DNA of 64,000 nt from an uncultured Bacteroidota bacterium (GCA_903897855.1 CAIUDH010000004.1:29746-93745); one strand, 5' to 3'. Shown: positions 34,934-45,060, counted from the stretch's first letter. Made by a program: numbers and translations. The notes: generated by a model from the letters alone, not told the origin.

Positions 34934-37900
34934 CTAACGCATCAGTAAAAAGGAACCATGTAAACTGAACTCTCTTTCTTCCTTTTTGTAGAGGTAACCA
35001 ATAGCATTGAGCTCAAAAATATAGGTTCCTTGAGGCACTTCAACTCCTTTATATTGACCATCCCAACCTTTTACTTTCTCCGTACTCTGAAACAGCCTTT
35101 CACCCCAGCGGTTATAAACAGAAAGGCTATAACTTTTGATGCCGCTACCTTGAGGCAGAAGGAGGTCGTTGAGCCCATCATGATTTGGAGAAAATGCATC
35201 AGGCATCCAGATTACCGCGGACGAATACAAATAAACTTTATTGCTCACCGACAAGGCCAAATTACCGGATTGCTCAACTGCTTCAATATAAAAAATGTAT
35301 TCTGAGAGTGTATCTTCAGAGATCACGGAAATGACATACGAAGTATCGGAAGTGGTTTGAACAATTTCAAATAAGTTTTTTACCGCATTGAATTTGTAAA
35401 TATTATAGTACAGCACCCCATTCTGCCAGTTTTTATAACTATTCCAATTTAACGTTATCAACTTTGAATTATCGATACTGCCTTTAAGGAATAAGGTAGC
35501 ATGCATTAAACTTTTCTGGTTTAAAAACCCACAGGAGTCGATGACAGAAATTTGATATCCATAACTTTCAGTTTGTGGCAACCTCTGATAGAAAAAAGTG
35601 TCGACAATAACATCTTTAAGAATAAATTTCGAATCCACGGTATATCTATAGGCTTGTGGATATTTTCGCCATTGCAGCAAAATGGTACTGTCGTCATCCC
35701 AAGTAGCACGTACGATTTCGGCAGGAATCAAGGAGGGTTTAGGCGGTTCATTCACACTTACCTTTCGCACCATTAAACAGTTATTGGCGTCTCTAACATT
35801 GATGGTATAGACCCCTGCTCTGAGATTATATTGTACTGTGTCGGAATTAAATGCGCCTTGTTGGAAGGCATATTGATACGGGGGCGTTGCGCCCGAAACC
35901 GAGAAACGAATACTTCCGTCATCACCCGAAAAGCAGGTGCTGTTTATCACCTTTGCTGAGAAACTAAATGAATCGGGTTGGGTAATAATAATAGTGGTAT
36001 CACGGATACAGCCAAGATTATCTCTAGCAAAAACTTTGTAGCTGCCAGGAGAAAGTCCGCTATAGGTTGAGGCCAGACTAAATTTAGAATTACCCACAGC
36101 GTAAGTAAAAGGAGGAACACCACCCGTCGCAGAAACGTTTATAAATCCATTGTTTGAATTATAACATTGGGTGTTGGTGGAGGTTGCTTTTACAAAAATC
36201 TGAGGTGGTTGAACAAGGGTAACGGTCGTATCTTTAATACAATTAAAAGTATCTTTTGTTTGGATAGAGTAAGTACCGATGGGTAAGTTAACAAACATAC
36301 TTACCGTATCAAAAGCACTTCCGTTAAAAGAATACAAATATGGTTTACTTCCGCCGGTAGCCACTACCCTGAGGTAGCCATCGTTGGAATTAAAACAGGA
36401 TACATTCGTTACAATTAATCCATTGGTAATAAAAGTAGATTGAAACACAGTTACCGTTGTGTCGTACCAACAATTATTTGCATCTTTAATAAAGAATTTA
36501 TACTTCCCCGCTTTAAGATTGGGATAGGTGAAATTATTCGTGAAGTTGATGCTGTCATTAGAACAGAGATATGGAGGGGTTCCACCACCAGGAATCAATT
36601 TTACATTTCCATCGTTGCCATTATAACAGGTGATATTCTTTATGATAGAAGAGGTGATAATTTTGGAAGGTTGTGGAACCAAAAAGGTGGTATCGGTGAT
36701 GCAGTTATTGGCATCAATGGTGGATACCTTATAAGTACCCGATTTTAAGTTTTTAAACACTGAATCAACCTTAAAGCTCGCCGTATCGAGAGCAAATCGA
36801 TAAGGAGGAATTCCTCCGGAAGATCGAACCTTAAAGCTGCCATCGCTTCCCGAATAGCAGGTAACCTTTGTTATAAAGAGTTGCGATTGAATAAGGGTAG
36901 GCTGATTAATGGTAACGACCGTATCGAATCGACATCCATTAAAATCGATTACCGAGAGATTGTAAAGGCCAGAGGTTAAATCTAAATGGACGGTATCGGT
37001 GGAAGGGGTGCCTGAATTAAGGATATAGTTATAAGGCGGCGTGCCTCCCACTCCTTTGGTATCGATAACACCATTATTACCATTAAAACAGGTCACATGA
37101 GTAATACCCACATTTATTTTCAATGCCGTTGGCTGTGTAACATATACGATGGTGTCATACAAGCAGCCATTGGCATCCATGATTCGGAGTAAATAGATGC
37201 CACTTGTTTTTTTCTTGAATATGTTGTTAAATGAAAATGTATCCGTTCCGATAGCGTATTTGTATGGTTTTGTCCCTCCAGTTGCCGACAACGTAATCTC
37301 GCCTGTTGAATCGTTGAAGCAGCCTACATTTTTTATGCTCACCACAAAAGCAAGTTTCATCGGTTGTGTAAGAAGAGAGGAGGTATCAAACCTACAACCC
37401 CTTGAATCTATAATTGAGATGTCATAAAACCCAGAAGCTGCATTGGGCAAAGAATCGATAGCAGCAAAGGCGCTATTATTAAAAGAGTACGTGTAAGGAG
37501 ATGTTCCTCCTGAAGTAAGTACCTTGATGGTGCCGTTGCTATTTCCAAAACATGATACTGTTTTCAGAAACAGAACGGCGCTTATTTTTTGTGGACTACT
37601 AATGATGATCACCGTATCACGAGTACAATTTCTCGCATCTTTTATTCGAACAGAATAACTTCCTCTTGCTAAGGAATCGAAATAAGTAGCATTAGAAAAA
37701 GCACCCCCGTTAAATGAAAACTGATACGGAGCCGTACCCCCAAAACCGGTGAGCATAAAGTCACCATCCGATGAATTATAACAACTTGTGTTAAGAATAT
37801 CGATTTGAAAGTTCAAAGGGAAAGGCTGAGTTATGATAACCGTAGTATCTTTCGTACATTGGTTGTAATCTTTAATTCGCAAAGTGTAAGTACCCGAAAC

Positions 37901-40204
37901 GAGTGGCGTGAAAATATTATTGGATGTAAAAGCACCTCCATTAATAGAATACTTATAGGGCATGATTCCACCTATTGCATCAATAATAATTTTCCCATTA
38001 TTACCCCCAAAGCAGCTCACATTGGTAAGCGTAGGGGAAAACTGTAAAGGATCAGGTTGCCCAATTGGCAAAACAGTATCGACCACACAACCTCTCCCAT
38101 CTCTTATAGAAACGGTCATCGTGCCTGCACCAAGGGAGGTACGGGTATTCACGGATGAAAAGCCGGCTCCTCCAAACGAAAAAGTATAAGGAGGAATCCC
38201 CCCAAAACCATTGATGATAATCGACGCCGTACTAGTATTAAAACAACTTGCATTAACCACATATCCATTCACATATAAGTGTGCCAGTGCCCCAACATGA
38301 ATCATGGAGTCGATACCACAACCGAAGGTGTCGCGCAGGGAGATATAATAAGTACCTTCGCTTAAGCCGGAGAAAACATTAGAATTGGTGAATGGTCCGA
38401 AATTCTTAGAGAATCGATACGGAGGATTCCCCCCAGTGACAGTCATCGTGATACTTCCATCGGGTGTGCCACCAGTGCATCCAGAAGCCACCTGAATGGA
38501 GTGGGTCGCATGCAGCGTCGTACTGATGAATGAGGTAGTTAAGGTAGAATCATAGTCACAGCCAAACCGATTACGAATCGTTATATGATGTGTGTTTCCT
38601 TTCAAATTGGTAAAAAAAGTATCCGTAACAAAACTTCCCGTGTCTAATTTATACGTGTAAGGGCCATCGAAATTATTCACTTGAATAATAATGAGGCCGG
38701 TGCTATCTCGATTACAAATATTTCTTGGAGTGATGTTAACAGTGGGTCGGACAATGCTAAAGAGGCTGTCCAACTCACACCCGAGAGAGTCTTTAATCAA
38801 GACGTGATAATTGCCATAAGAGAGACTATCAAACACGTTCTGGGCACCGTAACTGCCACTTCCTATTTTATACTTTATGCTACCTTTACCACCTGAAGCA
38901 TTGACCTTTAAATAGCCTAATCCTTGAGTAAAGCATCCGTAGCTACTCGCGCTATCAATAAAAACTTTTTCACTGTAAACATTAAACCGCAAGGAGTCAA
39001 AGAAGCAGTTGAGTGTATCCGTAATTTTATAACAAGTATAGACCCCCGTTCGAGAAACTTTCAAGTACCTACCTCTCATTCCCGTATTCCAACGGTAAGC
39101 AAGGCCACCGCTACTGGCATCAAGCTGAATGTTTTGGGCAGTGCATCTTACGGTGTCGCTTATATTACTGAAATTCAGAATGGTTGAGTTGGTCTTTACC
39201 TTAGCATTAATTGAATCGAGGACTGTAATTGTCTGAGAATTTCCGCAATAAGGGTTGATGGTTAACTCGGCTCGGTACCAGGTATTCACAAGAGGGCAAA
39301 CAGTTTGCTTTGTTCCGTTTCCTAGATAGATAGGACCATTATACCACTTTAAAGAATACGAATTAATTGTGCCGTTGGGCGTAAATCTCTTTGCATCATT
39401 GGTTGCCGACCATTGTGTGTTATTTCTTCCCGAGGTTGTATAACCGACCGTACCACTTCCATTTTGAATGCCCTGTATCGCCAAACCACCATTCCAAGAG
39501 GTACAGGTCGTTTTCTTTTTAATATATACCTCAATTATATTCGAAGTTTCATAAAGGGCTATCTTCATATCGAGTTCTTGCGTAGGATAGGTGCAAGACG
39601 CTCCACTTAAACCACAATGAATATATTTTACAATAAAAACTCGAAAGGGGGCTGTACCCACCGTTTGTGTGGTGATGCTTCCGTTGGCTGGCAGAAACAA
39701 ATCGGAACAACACCCCATGATGGTGTTCTGATAATCGGAATAATTGGAGCTTGGCAATCCTGGATAAGAAGATAAGTCATATCTGGAGATTCCCCCTGCA
39801 AAGGAGGTGTCGAAGGAGATATATCCGTTATCAGAAACAATACATTTGCTGTATGACTTGTCGAAAAAACAAAAATTAAACCCCAGATCAATCGTCGGAG
39901 AGTGTTTGTTGACAGGGGCCGTATACCCCGAAGGCACAGAACCAGTCCCTTCGCAAGGGAGTACATCAAAAAAAGTAATCGGTGTAATACTATAGCTAGT
40001 CGTTTTATTTAGGGCAGGAAAGCTCGCATATAAATCTAGGCACGACTTCACACAAATTGAGGTGTCTTTTTGCTTCTGGTTTAGGGAGTCGGGGAAAACC
40101 TCAAATTTATTCAGACTACAAATTTGGGCCATGCTTTTGGTATAAAACATGACACAAGCAATAGTGAAAATAATTTTAAAATGTTTCGTAAACTTAAAAC
40201 CCAT
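34934..40204 (-). CDS. Giant SprB-repeat surface protein with T9SS type B sorting domain
   Basis: A 1756-residue adhesin-like protein. The signal peptide is FKIIFTIACVMFYTKSMAQ. Residues 30-420 form an N-terminal beta domain with paired cysteines. Residues about 420-1486 are 14 tandem SprB-type repeats of about 76 residues. Two fibronectin-III-like segments follow. The C-terminal type B T9SS (gliding-associated) domain covers about 1665-1756 (WMPDAFSPNHDGLND, YNRWGERLFQS, GWDGQYKG). SprB is the mobile gliding adhesin of Flavobacterium; SprB repeats also occur in many non-gliding adhesins. Start at the ATG at 40204; 21 extra codons upstream precede a TAACTTTG box and are rejected. Confidence 0.9.
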   Translation of the reverse strand: MGFKFTKHFKIIFTIACVMFYTKSMAQICSLNKFEVFPDSLNQKQKDTSICVKSCLDLYASFPALNKTTSYSITPITFFDVLPCEGTGSVPSGYTAPVNKHSPTIDLGFNFCFFDKSYSKCIVSDNGYISFDTSFAGGISRYDLSSYPGLPSSNYSDYQNTIMGCCSDLFLPANGSITTQTVGTAPFRVFIVKYIHCGLSGASCTYPTQELDMKIALYETSNIIEVYIKKKTTCTSWNGGLAIQGIQNGSGTVGYTTSGRNNTQWSATNDAKRFTPNGTINSYSLKWYNGPIYLGNGTKQTVCPLVNTWYRAELTINPYCGNSQTITVLDSINAKVKTNSTILNFSNISDTVRCTAQNIQLDASSGGLAYRWNTGMRGRYLKVSRTGVYTCYKITDTLNCFFDSLRFNVYSEKVFIDSASSYGCFTQGLGYLKVNASGGKGSIKYKIGSGSYGAQNVFDSLSYGNYHVLIKDSLGCELDSLFSIVRPTVNITPRNICNRDSTGLIIIQVNNFDGPYTYKLDTGSFVTDTFFTNLKGNTHHITIRNRFGCDYDSTLTTSFISTTLHATHSIQVASGCTGGTPDGSITMTVTGGNPPYRFSKNFGPFTNSNVFSGLSEGTYYISLRDTFGCGIDSMIHVGALAHLYVNGYVVNASCFNTSTASIIINGFGGIPPYTFSFGGAGFSSVNTRTSLGAGTMTVSIRDGRGCVVDTVLPIGQPDPLQFSPTLTNVSCFGGNNGKIIIDAIGGIMPYKYSINGGAFTSNNIFTPLVSGTYTLRIKDYNQCTKDTTVIITQPFPLNFQIDILNTSCYNSSDGDFMLTGFGGTAPYQFSFNGGAFSNATYFDSLARGSYSVRIKDARNCTRDTVIIISSPQKISAVLFLKTVSCFGNSNGTIKVLTSGGTSPYTYSFNNSAFAAIDSLPNAASGFYDISIIDSRGCRFDTSSLLTQPMKLAFVVSIKNVGCFNDSTGEITLSATGGTKPYKYAIGTDTFSFNNIFKKKTSGIYLLRIMDANGCLYDTIVYVTQPTALKINVGITHVTCFNGNNGVIDTKGVGGTPPYNYILNSGTPSTDTVHLDLTSGLYNLSVIDFNGCRFDTVVTINQPTLIQSQLFITKVTCYSGSDGSFKVRSSGGIPPYRFALDTASFKVDSVFKNLKSGTYKVSTIDANNCITDTTFLVPQPSKIITSSIIKNITCYNGNDGNVKLIPGGGTPPYLCSNDSINFTNNFTYPNLKAGKYKFFIKDANNCWYDTTVTVFQSTFITNGLIVTNVSCFNSNDGYLRVVATGGSKPYLYSFNGSAFDTVSMFVNLPIGTYSIQTKDTFNCIKDTTVTLVQPPQIFVKATSTNTQCYNSNNGFINVSATGGVPPFTYAVGNSKFSLASTYSGLSPGSYKVFARDNLGCIRDTTIIITQPDSFSFSAKVINSTCFSGDDGSIRFSVSGATPPYQYAFQQGAFNSDTVQYNLRAGVYTINVRDANNCLMVRKVSVNEPPKPSLIPAEIVRATWDDDSTILLQWRKYPQAYRYTVDSKFILKDVIVDTFFYQRLPQTESYGYQISVIDSCGFLNQKSLMHATLFLKGSIDNSKLITLNWNSYKNWQNGVLYYNIYKFNAVKNLFEIVQTTSDTSYVISVISEDTLSEYIFYIEAVEQSGNLALSVSNKVYLYSSAVIWMPDAFSPNHDGLNDLLLPQGSGIKSYSLSVYNRWGERLFQSTEKVKGWDGQYKGVEVPQGTYIFELNAIGYLYKKEEREFSLHGSFLLMR
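35745..38945 (-). repeat. Fourteen tandem SprB-type protein repeats
   Basis: Each unit follows the pattern (V/T)xC(F/Y)xGxxGxIxxxxxGGxPPYxYSxxxxxF...LxxGxYxxxIxDxxxCxxDTxxxIxQP. The first two units are degenerate and the other 12 are clear. Units differ in sequence at the DNA level, so this is an old duplication rather than recent slippage. Confidence 0.85.
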
Positions 40205-40225
40205 GCCTATCTTATAGAGAAACGC

Positions 40226-40233
40226 CAAAGTTA
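40226..40233 (-). promoter_or_regulatory. -7 promoter box of SprB-repeat gene
   Basis: The minus strand reads TAACTTTG, matching TAnnTTTG, 21 nt before the ATG at 40204. Confidence 0.6.
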
Positions 40234-40351
40234 AATAAAAAAACCATATTAAATTCCCCCTTGACAAATTTTTACATTGCCATGATAATTAGGGTTGGTT
40301 TGCATTTTGATTGATTTGTAAATTCAAAATCTGAAGTTATCTAGGAACACT

Positions 40352-40359
40352 TACCTTTG
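40352..40359 (+). promoter_or_regulatory. -7 promoter box of methyltransferase gene
   Basis: TACCTTTG matches TAnnTTTG. The ATG at 40366 is only 6 nt away, so the mRNA is probably leaderless. The TTG that opens the longer frame at 40357 is part of this box. Confidence 0.65.
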
Positions 40360-40365
40360 CACCAC

Positions 40366-41238
40366 ATGTTACTCTTAACTCCTGAACATTTTAAAGAATA
40401 CGAATTGCTTGATTGTGGAAACTTCCAGAAACTCGAACGATTTGGAAATTTCATTACCTCAAGGCCCGAGCCCCAAGCCGTATGGCAAAAAAGCTGGAGT
40501 GAAAGTGAGTGGAAAAGCAAAGCCCATGCTATTTTTGAACAAAGTGGGAGCCATAAAGGTGAATGGCTCACCAAACCCGAGATGCCCGATCATTGGAAGA
40601 TTAATTACAACCATGCGGGCTTAAATATTAGTTTAAAACTTGCCCTAACACAATTCAAACATCTTGGAATATTTCCTGAACAGGCCGCCAATTGGGATTA
40701 TATTTATGAATCGGTAAAAGGGTTAAAGAACCCGATGCCTAAAGTACTTAATTTATTCGCTTATACCGGTGGAGCAACACTCGCTGCTAAAGCGGCAGGA
40801 GCCGACGTGGTTCATGTTGACAGCATTAAGCAGGTGGTGAACTGGGCCCATGAGAATATGGATTTAAGCAAGCTCAGTGATGTGCGTTGGACGGTAGAAG
40901 ATGCAGGGAAATATGTGCAGAGGGAAGTGAGGCGACTAAAAAAATATCAGGGGATTTTGCTCGACCCCCCTGCTTATGGCTTAGGCACCAAAGGAGAGCG
41001 ATGGAAACTTGAAGATATGATTGATGAGATGTTGGGCGATTGTAAAAAAATTCTCGACCCAGAGGATCATTTTTTCATTCTGAATACTTATTCTTTGGGC
41101 TTTTCATCTCTGATTATTGAAAACTTATTGAATCATCATTTTCCGAAAGCCAACCACCTTAACTATGGTGAACTTTACCTCAAGGCCAGCAGCGGCACAA
41201 AATTACCTTTGGGTGTTTTTGGCCGGTTTAGAAGCTAA
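40366..41238 (+). CDS. Class I SAM-dependent methyltransferase (rRNA methyltransferase-like)
   Basis: A 290-residue cytosolic enzyme with a Rossmann-like methyltransferase fold. Motif I is VLNLFAYTGGATLAAKAAGA, the acidic loop is VVHVDSIKQVVNWAHEN, and the catalytic region is GILLDPPAYGLGTKGERWKL. The FAYTGG and DPP pattern is that of the RlmI/RlmK group of 23S rRNA methyltransferases. The N-terminal PUA domain of RlmI is absent, so the exact target is uncertain. A bidirectional terminator follows directly. Confidence 0.85.
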   Translation: MLLLTPEHFKEYELLDCGNFQKLERFGNFITSRPEPQAVWQKSWSESEWKSKAHAIFEQSGSHKGEWLTKPEMPDHWKINYNHAGLNISLKLALTQFKHLGIFPEQAANWDYIYESVKGLKNPMPKVLNLFAYTGGATLAAKAAGADVVHVDSIKQVVNWAHENMDLSKLSDVRWTVEDAGKYVQREVRRLKKYQGILLDPPAYGLGTKGERWKLEDMIDEMLGDCKKILDPEDHFFILNTYSLGFSSLIIENLLNHHFPKANHLNYGELYLKASSGTKLPLGVFGRFRS

Positions 41239-41245
41239 AATGCAA

Positions 41246-41267
41246 AAAGCAGGCAAAAGCCTGCTTT
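41246..41267. terminator. Bidirectional intrinsic terminator
   Basis: A perfect 9-bp stem AAAGCAGGC/GCCTGCTTT with AAAA loop, bordered by A- and T-runs, lies between the convergent methyltransferase and GIN-domain genes. Confidence 0.85.
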
Positions 41268-41301
41268 AGTTATCAATATTATATGTCGACGAATTGGCAG
41301 T

Positions 41302-42681
41302 TTAAAACTGAAGTAAATTCACCCCTACTGCCACCGGATGTACTTCTGGACCTTGATTGGTTCGGAACAGGCTATTTAAACTATAAGAAGCCCAAATATT
41401 GGCCCATTTATATTTCAAGCGTACCATAAAATCATAACGTATTGGGTCGGTATTATAGAGTGCGAATGTTTTATTCGATTCTTTCCCATCTTTATTTTCG
41501 GCACTTGTTTTAACCATGGCACCCATACGCAAACCCACCACCACACCGGCTGACAGATGAAACGCTTGATCTTCGTTTAAACTTGTGTTGAAACCTAGCA
41601 ACAAAGGCACATTGAAGTAAGATACCCTAAGTTTATTGACACTAAAAATGGCCTGCGAATCCTTCAATGCCGTTAAAGTTGGTTGATAAGGCTGTAACAC
41701 ATACGGCGTTGAAAATTTATAGTTATTCCATGTAAAACCAGCCCCGATCATGGCCATGACGTAGCGCTTATAAATTTTAATATCTTTCTCAAAAAGATTC
41801 AACCCGATTTGAAATGAACTGGCATTGTTCATTTCTAGATAACCATAGTTAGCAGGTGCTTTCAAGGTATTATTCGCATTTAATAACCCATTGAATCCAA
41901 GATTAAAACCCGCCCAGTTAAAACCAGCATCCCCATCCTGATAATAGACCTTATGATGATCCTTGATGGTATCGATCTGGTCGTCGTTGGTTGCAATTTG
42001 TTTTTCGGTTTTTACGGTTGAATCAAAGGATTCCGATTTCTCATAAATCTTACCTGATCCGGAACGAGTGGCGACATAAACCTCTGGAATGCACTTTATA
42101 AATATTTTCGAAGCTCCATTCACTTCTACCTTTAGATCATTGGTAACCGAATCGAGTGAACCTTGGGAAGCGCCATCAGCAAAAACCTTACAGGTGTTGA
42201 ATATAAATTCATCAGAGGTGAGCTTTGCCGCTCCATCGAGATGAATTAAAGCTTGCTCACATCGACCCTGAAGCTCCACTTCAGAAGCCCCATTAAGAAT
42301 GACATTCAAGGCTACCACCTCAAGCTTAAGTACAGCTTTAGAAGCACCATCCAACTGCAACTTCAAATCTTTACTTTTTATCAGATTCGAGCATTTGACC
42401 TTGGCTGTACCCCCTAAATTCAAACTTTTTAATTCTACAAAAGTGATATTGGCTTCCGACGACTTAGCATTACCTCCCTGAATATGAAGTGTATTATTGT
42501 ATATTTCAAAAACCACTTTGTCATTTTCCGACTTACTTTCCGACGAGAAGCTACAGGAGTCGCCCTGTGTAAGATTCAGGACAATGTTGCTACTGCAGGT
42601 TATTCTTGTAAAACCAATTTGTGCAGGGGTGGTACTCATTACAAAAAGCAGAGCAAAAGAGAGAGGTAGCGCAAATTTCAT
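41302..42681 (-). CDS. GIN-domain protein fused to an outer-membrane beta-barrel-like domain
   Basis: A 459-residue exported protein. The signal peptide is LPLSFALLFVMSTTPAQ. Residues about 25-215 are a GIN/DUF2807 beta-solenoid domain, with its repeated (L/V)xLDGAS, LNGASEVEL, LDGAAKL, ADGASQGSL and VNGASKIFI turns. A short linker follows. Residues about 250-459 look like a PorT/OMP_b-brl type barrel (GFNWAGFNLGFNGLL, YVMAMIGAGFTWNNYKF, LRVSYFNVPLLLGF, YDFMVRLKYKWANIWASYSL), ending in the aromatic residue F. GIN proteins usually lack a barrel; the fusion would display the solenoid at the outer membrane. Confidence 0.82.
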   Translation of the reverse strand: MKFALPLSFALLFVMSTTPAQIGFTRITCSSNIVLNLTQGDSCSFSSESKSENDKVVFEIYNNTLHIQGGNAKSSEANITFVELKSLNLGGTAKVKCSNLIKSKDLKLQLDGASKAVLKLEVVALNVILNGASEVELQGRCEQALIHLDGAAKLTSDEFIFNTCKVFADGASQGSLDSVTNDLKVEVNGASKIFIKCIPEVYVATRSGSGKIYEKSESFDSTVKTEKQIATNDDQIDTIKDHHKVYYQDGDAGFNWAGFNLGFNGLLNANNTLKAPANYGYLEMNNASSFQIGLNLFEKDIKIYKRYVMAMIGAGFTWNNYKFSTPYVLQPYQPTLTALKDSQAIFSVNKLRVSYFNVPLLLGFNTSLNEDQAFHLSAGVVVGLRMGAMVKTSAENKDGKESNKTFALYNTDPIRYDFMVRLKYKWANIWASYSLNSLFRTNQGPEVHPVAVGVNLLQF

Positions 42682-42862
42682 GATTGAGATAGATTGTTAT
42701 ATAGGTTTTTACGCAAGACACCACATCTAAGTTACAGAAGGATAAAAATAGTTGAATTGGTTGTTTCTACGATCGAGCAATTCTATCGTGAGGCGGTTCA
42801 TTGTAAGTTAAGAAGGCAAGAAATTAAATCAACTAAGGTTTGTATGCCAAAAGACTATAGAT

Positions 42863-42870
42863 TACCTTTG
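42863..42870 (+). promoter_or_regulatory. -7 promoter box of universal stress protein gene
   Basis: TACCTTTG matches TAnnTTTG, leaving roughly a 17-nt leader before the ATG at 42894. Confidence 0.6.
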
Positions 42871-42893
42871 TAGCGTAAATTTAACTTCACAAA

Positions 42894-43769
42894 ATGGATA
42901 TCACAAAAAAGAATATTATGCTAGTGCCTACCGATTTTTCGGAAGTGGCTGATTTAGCCCTTGAGCATGCAATTATGATTGCTAAAAACTTCGACAATGA
43001 CATTGCCTTACTCGCTATATACGATACTGGAAATTTAATCACTTCTATCTTCTCTAAAAATGCGACTGAGGAGATGGTGGAAAAAAGCTTGCAAACGCAG
43101 CTTGATTTGAAAAAAGTTGAGATAAAACAGAAGCACAATATTGACGTGCAAACGGTTGTACGCTCTACCAGCAGAATTTATAAAATCATTGTTGAAACAG
43201 CTGAAGAACTCGGTTGCGATAGTATTATCATGGGTACCCATGGTGCCAGTGGTTTAAATAAGATTATGGGAAGCAATGCACAACGGGTGATAAGTCAGGC
43301 TGAAGTACCGGTAATCGTAATCAAGAATAAGCATTTTGGAGATGGGTACAAACATATTGTTTTCCCTATCGACCTAAGTTTCGAAACACGTCAAAAAGTA
43401 CGGATGGCAATTCATTTCGCAAAAAAATTCCATTCTACCATTCATATCCTATCCTTTCGTGAAGATGATGAGTTTTTAGGGCATAAAATAACAGCCAATA
43501 TCCATAATGTAGAAAAACAATTTGATGAGGCCGGAGTAGCATACACTTCGTTTTTCCTGAGCGACAAATCGGGGATGGCGAAAGAAACAATTAATTACGC
43601 CGAAAATATTAAAGCCGACTTAATTATGATTATGACGCAGCAAGATGAGAGTTTGACTGAGATTATTATTGGAAGCTATGCTCAACAAATTGTAAATAAT
43701 GCTACCATGCCAGTGATGACAGTAACACCCACAACGAAAGGGATTACTGAAGTAGTGCGTGCATTTTAA
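42894..43769 (+). CDS. Universal stress protein with two UspA domains
   Basis: A 291-residue tandem UspA protein. Domain 1 (about 5-145) starts IMLVPTDFSEVADLALEHA and has the nucleotide-binding pattern IIMGTHGASGLNKIMGSNAQ. Domain 2 (about 155-283) starts HIVFPIDLSFETRQKVRMA and has a degenerate nucleotide motif (MIMTQQDESLTEIIIGSYAQ). Domain 1 probably binds ATP and domain 2 may not. It is followed 25 bp later by a membrane glycosyltransferase gene on the same strand, so the two may share a transcript. Confidence 0.92.
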   Translation: MDITKKNIMLVPTDFSEVADLALEHAIMIAKNFDNDIALLAIYDTGNLITSIFSKNATEEMVEKSLQTQLDLKKVEIKQKHNIDVQTVVRSTSRIYKIIVETAEELGCDSIIMGTHGASGLNKIMGSNAQRVISQAEVPVIVIKNKHFGDGYKHIVFPIDLSFETRQKVRMAIHFAKKFHSTIHILSFREDDEFLGHKITANIHNVEKQFDEAGVAYTSFFLSDKSGMAKETINYAENIKADLIMIMTQQDESLTEIIIGSYAQQIVNNATMPVMTVTPTTKGITEVVRAF

Positions 43770-43794
43770 ATATTTTTAATTTCACATCCCTTCT

Positions 43795-44973
43795 ATGCAA
43801 AAATTAAAGAATTGGATTTTTAATTACCAGTTCATCCTGCTCATTTTTGCACTATTAGCCATTGCTGTTAGTTTACAGAGGTACTTGCCGGCGCACACCT
43901 TCCTGGGTAGGTTTTCCTATTATAATAATTTTATTCTGTTCAAGTCGTCGCTCCATCATTTGATTGAGGCCAAGGACATGTATATTGCTTATGAAAATGA
44001 GGGCGCCTGGGATTTATACAAATACAGTCCTACGTTCGCGGTATTGATGTTTCCCTACGCATTTATACCCGATTTGCCGGGATTGATTTTATGGAATTTG
44101 ACCAACGTACTCCTTGTTTATCTTGCGATAAAAAAGCTACCTTACATGAACGACAGAAACAAAAAAATAATGCTCTGGTTTGTGCTACCCGAGCTTATTT
44201 TATGTGCCCAGAGTGTTCAGAGCAACGCCATCATCGCCGCTCTATTTGTACTTACCTATACGGCCTTCGAGAACAAGAATGTGATTGCCGCCGCTATTTT
44301 TATTGGCCTCGCCACCTGCATTAAACCCTATGCCATTATTATTGCTTTTATCTTCTTATTCTATCCTTATAAATTTCGATTTGTGATTGCCTCCTTATTT
44401 ACGGCTCTGGCCTTGATCGCATTGCCGTTAGTATTGACCTCCTATTCCAATTTACATCAACAATACTTGAGTTGGTTCTCTATGATGTCGAACGATTACT
44501 CTAACTCTACAGGACTGTCGGTAATGGCCTTGGTAAATGACATTAGCAGGACTCCCATCGATAAAAACATTGTAATATTGATAGGAACGATCCTCACTTT
44601 TTCAACGGCAATATTTTATAAAAAGTATGAAGATTCGAATTTCAGGGTACTCTTTGTGTCCTTATTGATGATATGGGTAGTGATTTTCAATCATAAATCA
44701 GAATCACCTACCTTTATTATCCCCGTCATAGGTGTCGCATTATGGTTTTTCAGTCGTAAAGTGACGACCTTGAATTTCATCCTTTTGATGCTCGTCTTGG
44801 TATTCTGTCAGTTATCATCCTCTGATATTTTCCCAGCCTTTATCCGACATGAGATCTTCAATAAAATCCATATCAAAGTCATCCCTTGTTTCTTAGTTTG
44901 GATTGTCGTGTTAGTTAAGATGTGGGAAGAAGCTATTTCAGGCAGAGGCGGCAGGGTAAAGCTTGAAGCATAA
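43795..44973 (+). CDS. GT87-like (DUF2029) membrane glycosyltransferase
   Basis: A 392-residue integral membrane protein with about ten hydrophobic segments. The stretch YKYSPTFAVLMFPYAFIPDL near residue 80 is typical of GT-C/GT87 polyprenyl-phosphate-mannose-dependent transferases. LATCIKPYAIIIAFIFL near residue 175 also matches the family pattern, with a Lys-Pro pair in the membrane. Donor and acceptor are unknown. It may be co-transcribed with the UspA gene; its own promoter was not seen. Its 3' side has a short ACGC/GCGT hairpin at 44984-44995 with no T-run. Confidence 0.72.
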   Translation: MQKLKNWIFNYQFILLIFALLAIAVSLQRYLPAHTFLGRFSYYNNFILFKSSLHHLIEAKDMYIAYENEGAWDLYKYSPTFAVLMFPYAFIPDLPGLILWNLTNVLLVYLAIKKLPYMNDRNKKIMLWFVLPELILCAQSVQSNAIIAALFVLTYTAFENKNVIAAAIFIGLATCIKPYAIIIAFIFLFYPYKFRFVIASLFTALALIALPLVLTSYSNLHQQYLSWFSMMSNDYSNSTGLSVMALVNDISRTPIDKNIVILIGTILTFSTAIFYKKYEDSNFRVLFVSLLMIWVVIFNHKSESPTFIIPVIGVALWFFSRKVTTLNFILLMLVLVFCQLSSSDIFPAFIRHEIFNKIHIKVIPCFLVWIVVLVKMWEEAISGRGGRVKLEA

Positions 44974-45060
44974 GTGTTGAGGCACGCTAAAGCGTCTTAA
45001 GGACAACACCCGCAGATATTAGCTCCATTACAGAAGAATTCGAATCAACTCAAAATTCCT

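Noticed and set aside
44984..44995. ACGC/GCGT hairpin after the GT87-like gene
   Set aside because: The stem is only 4 bp and no T-run follows, so it is not supported as a terminator.
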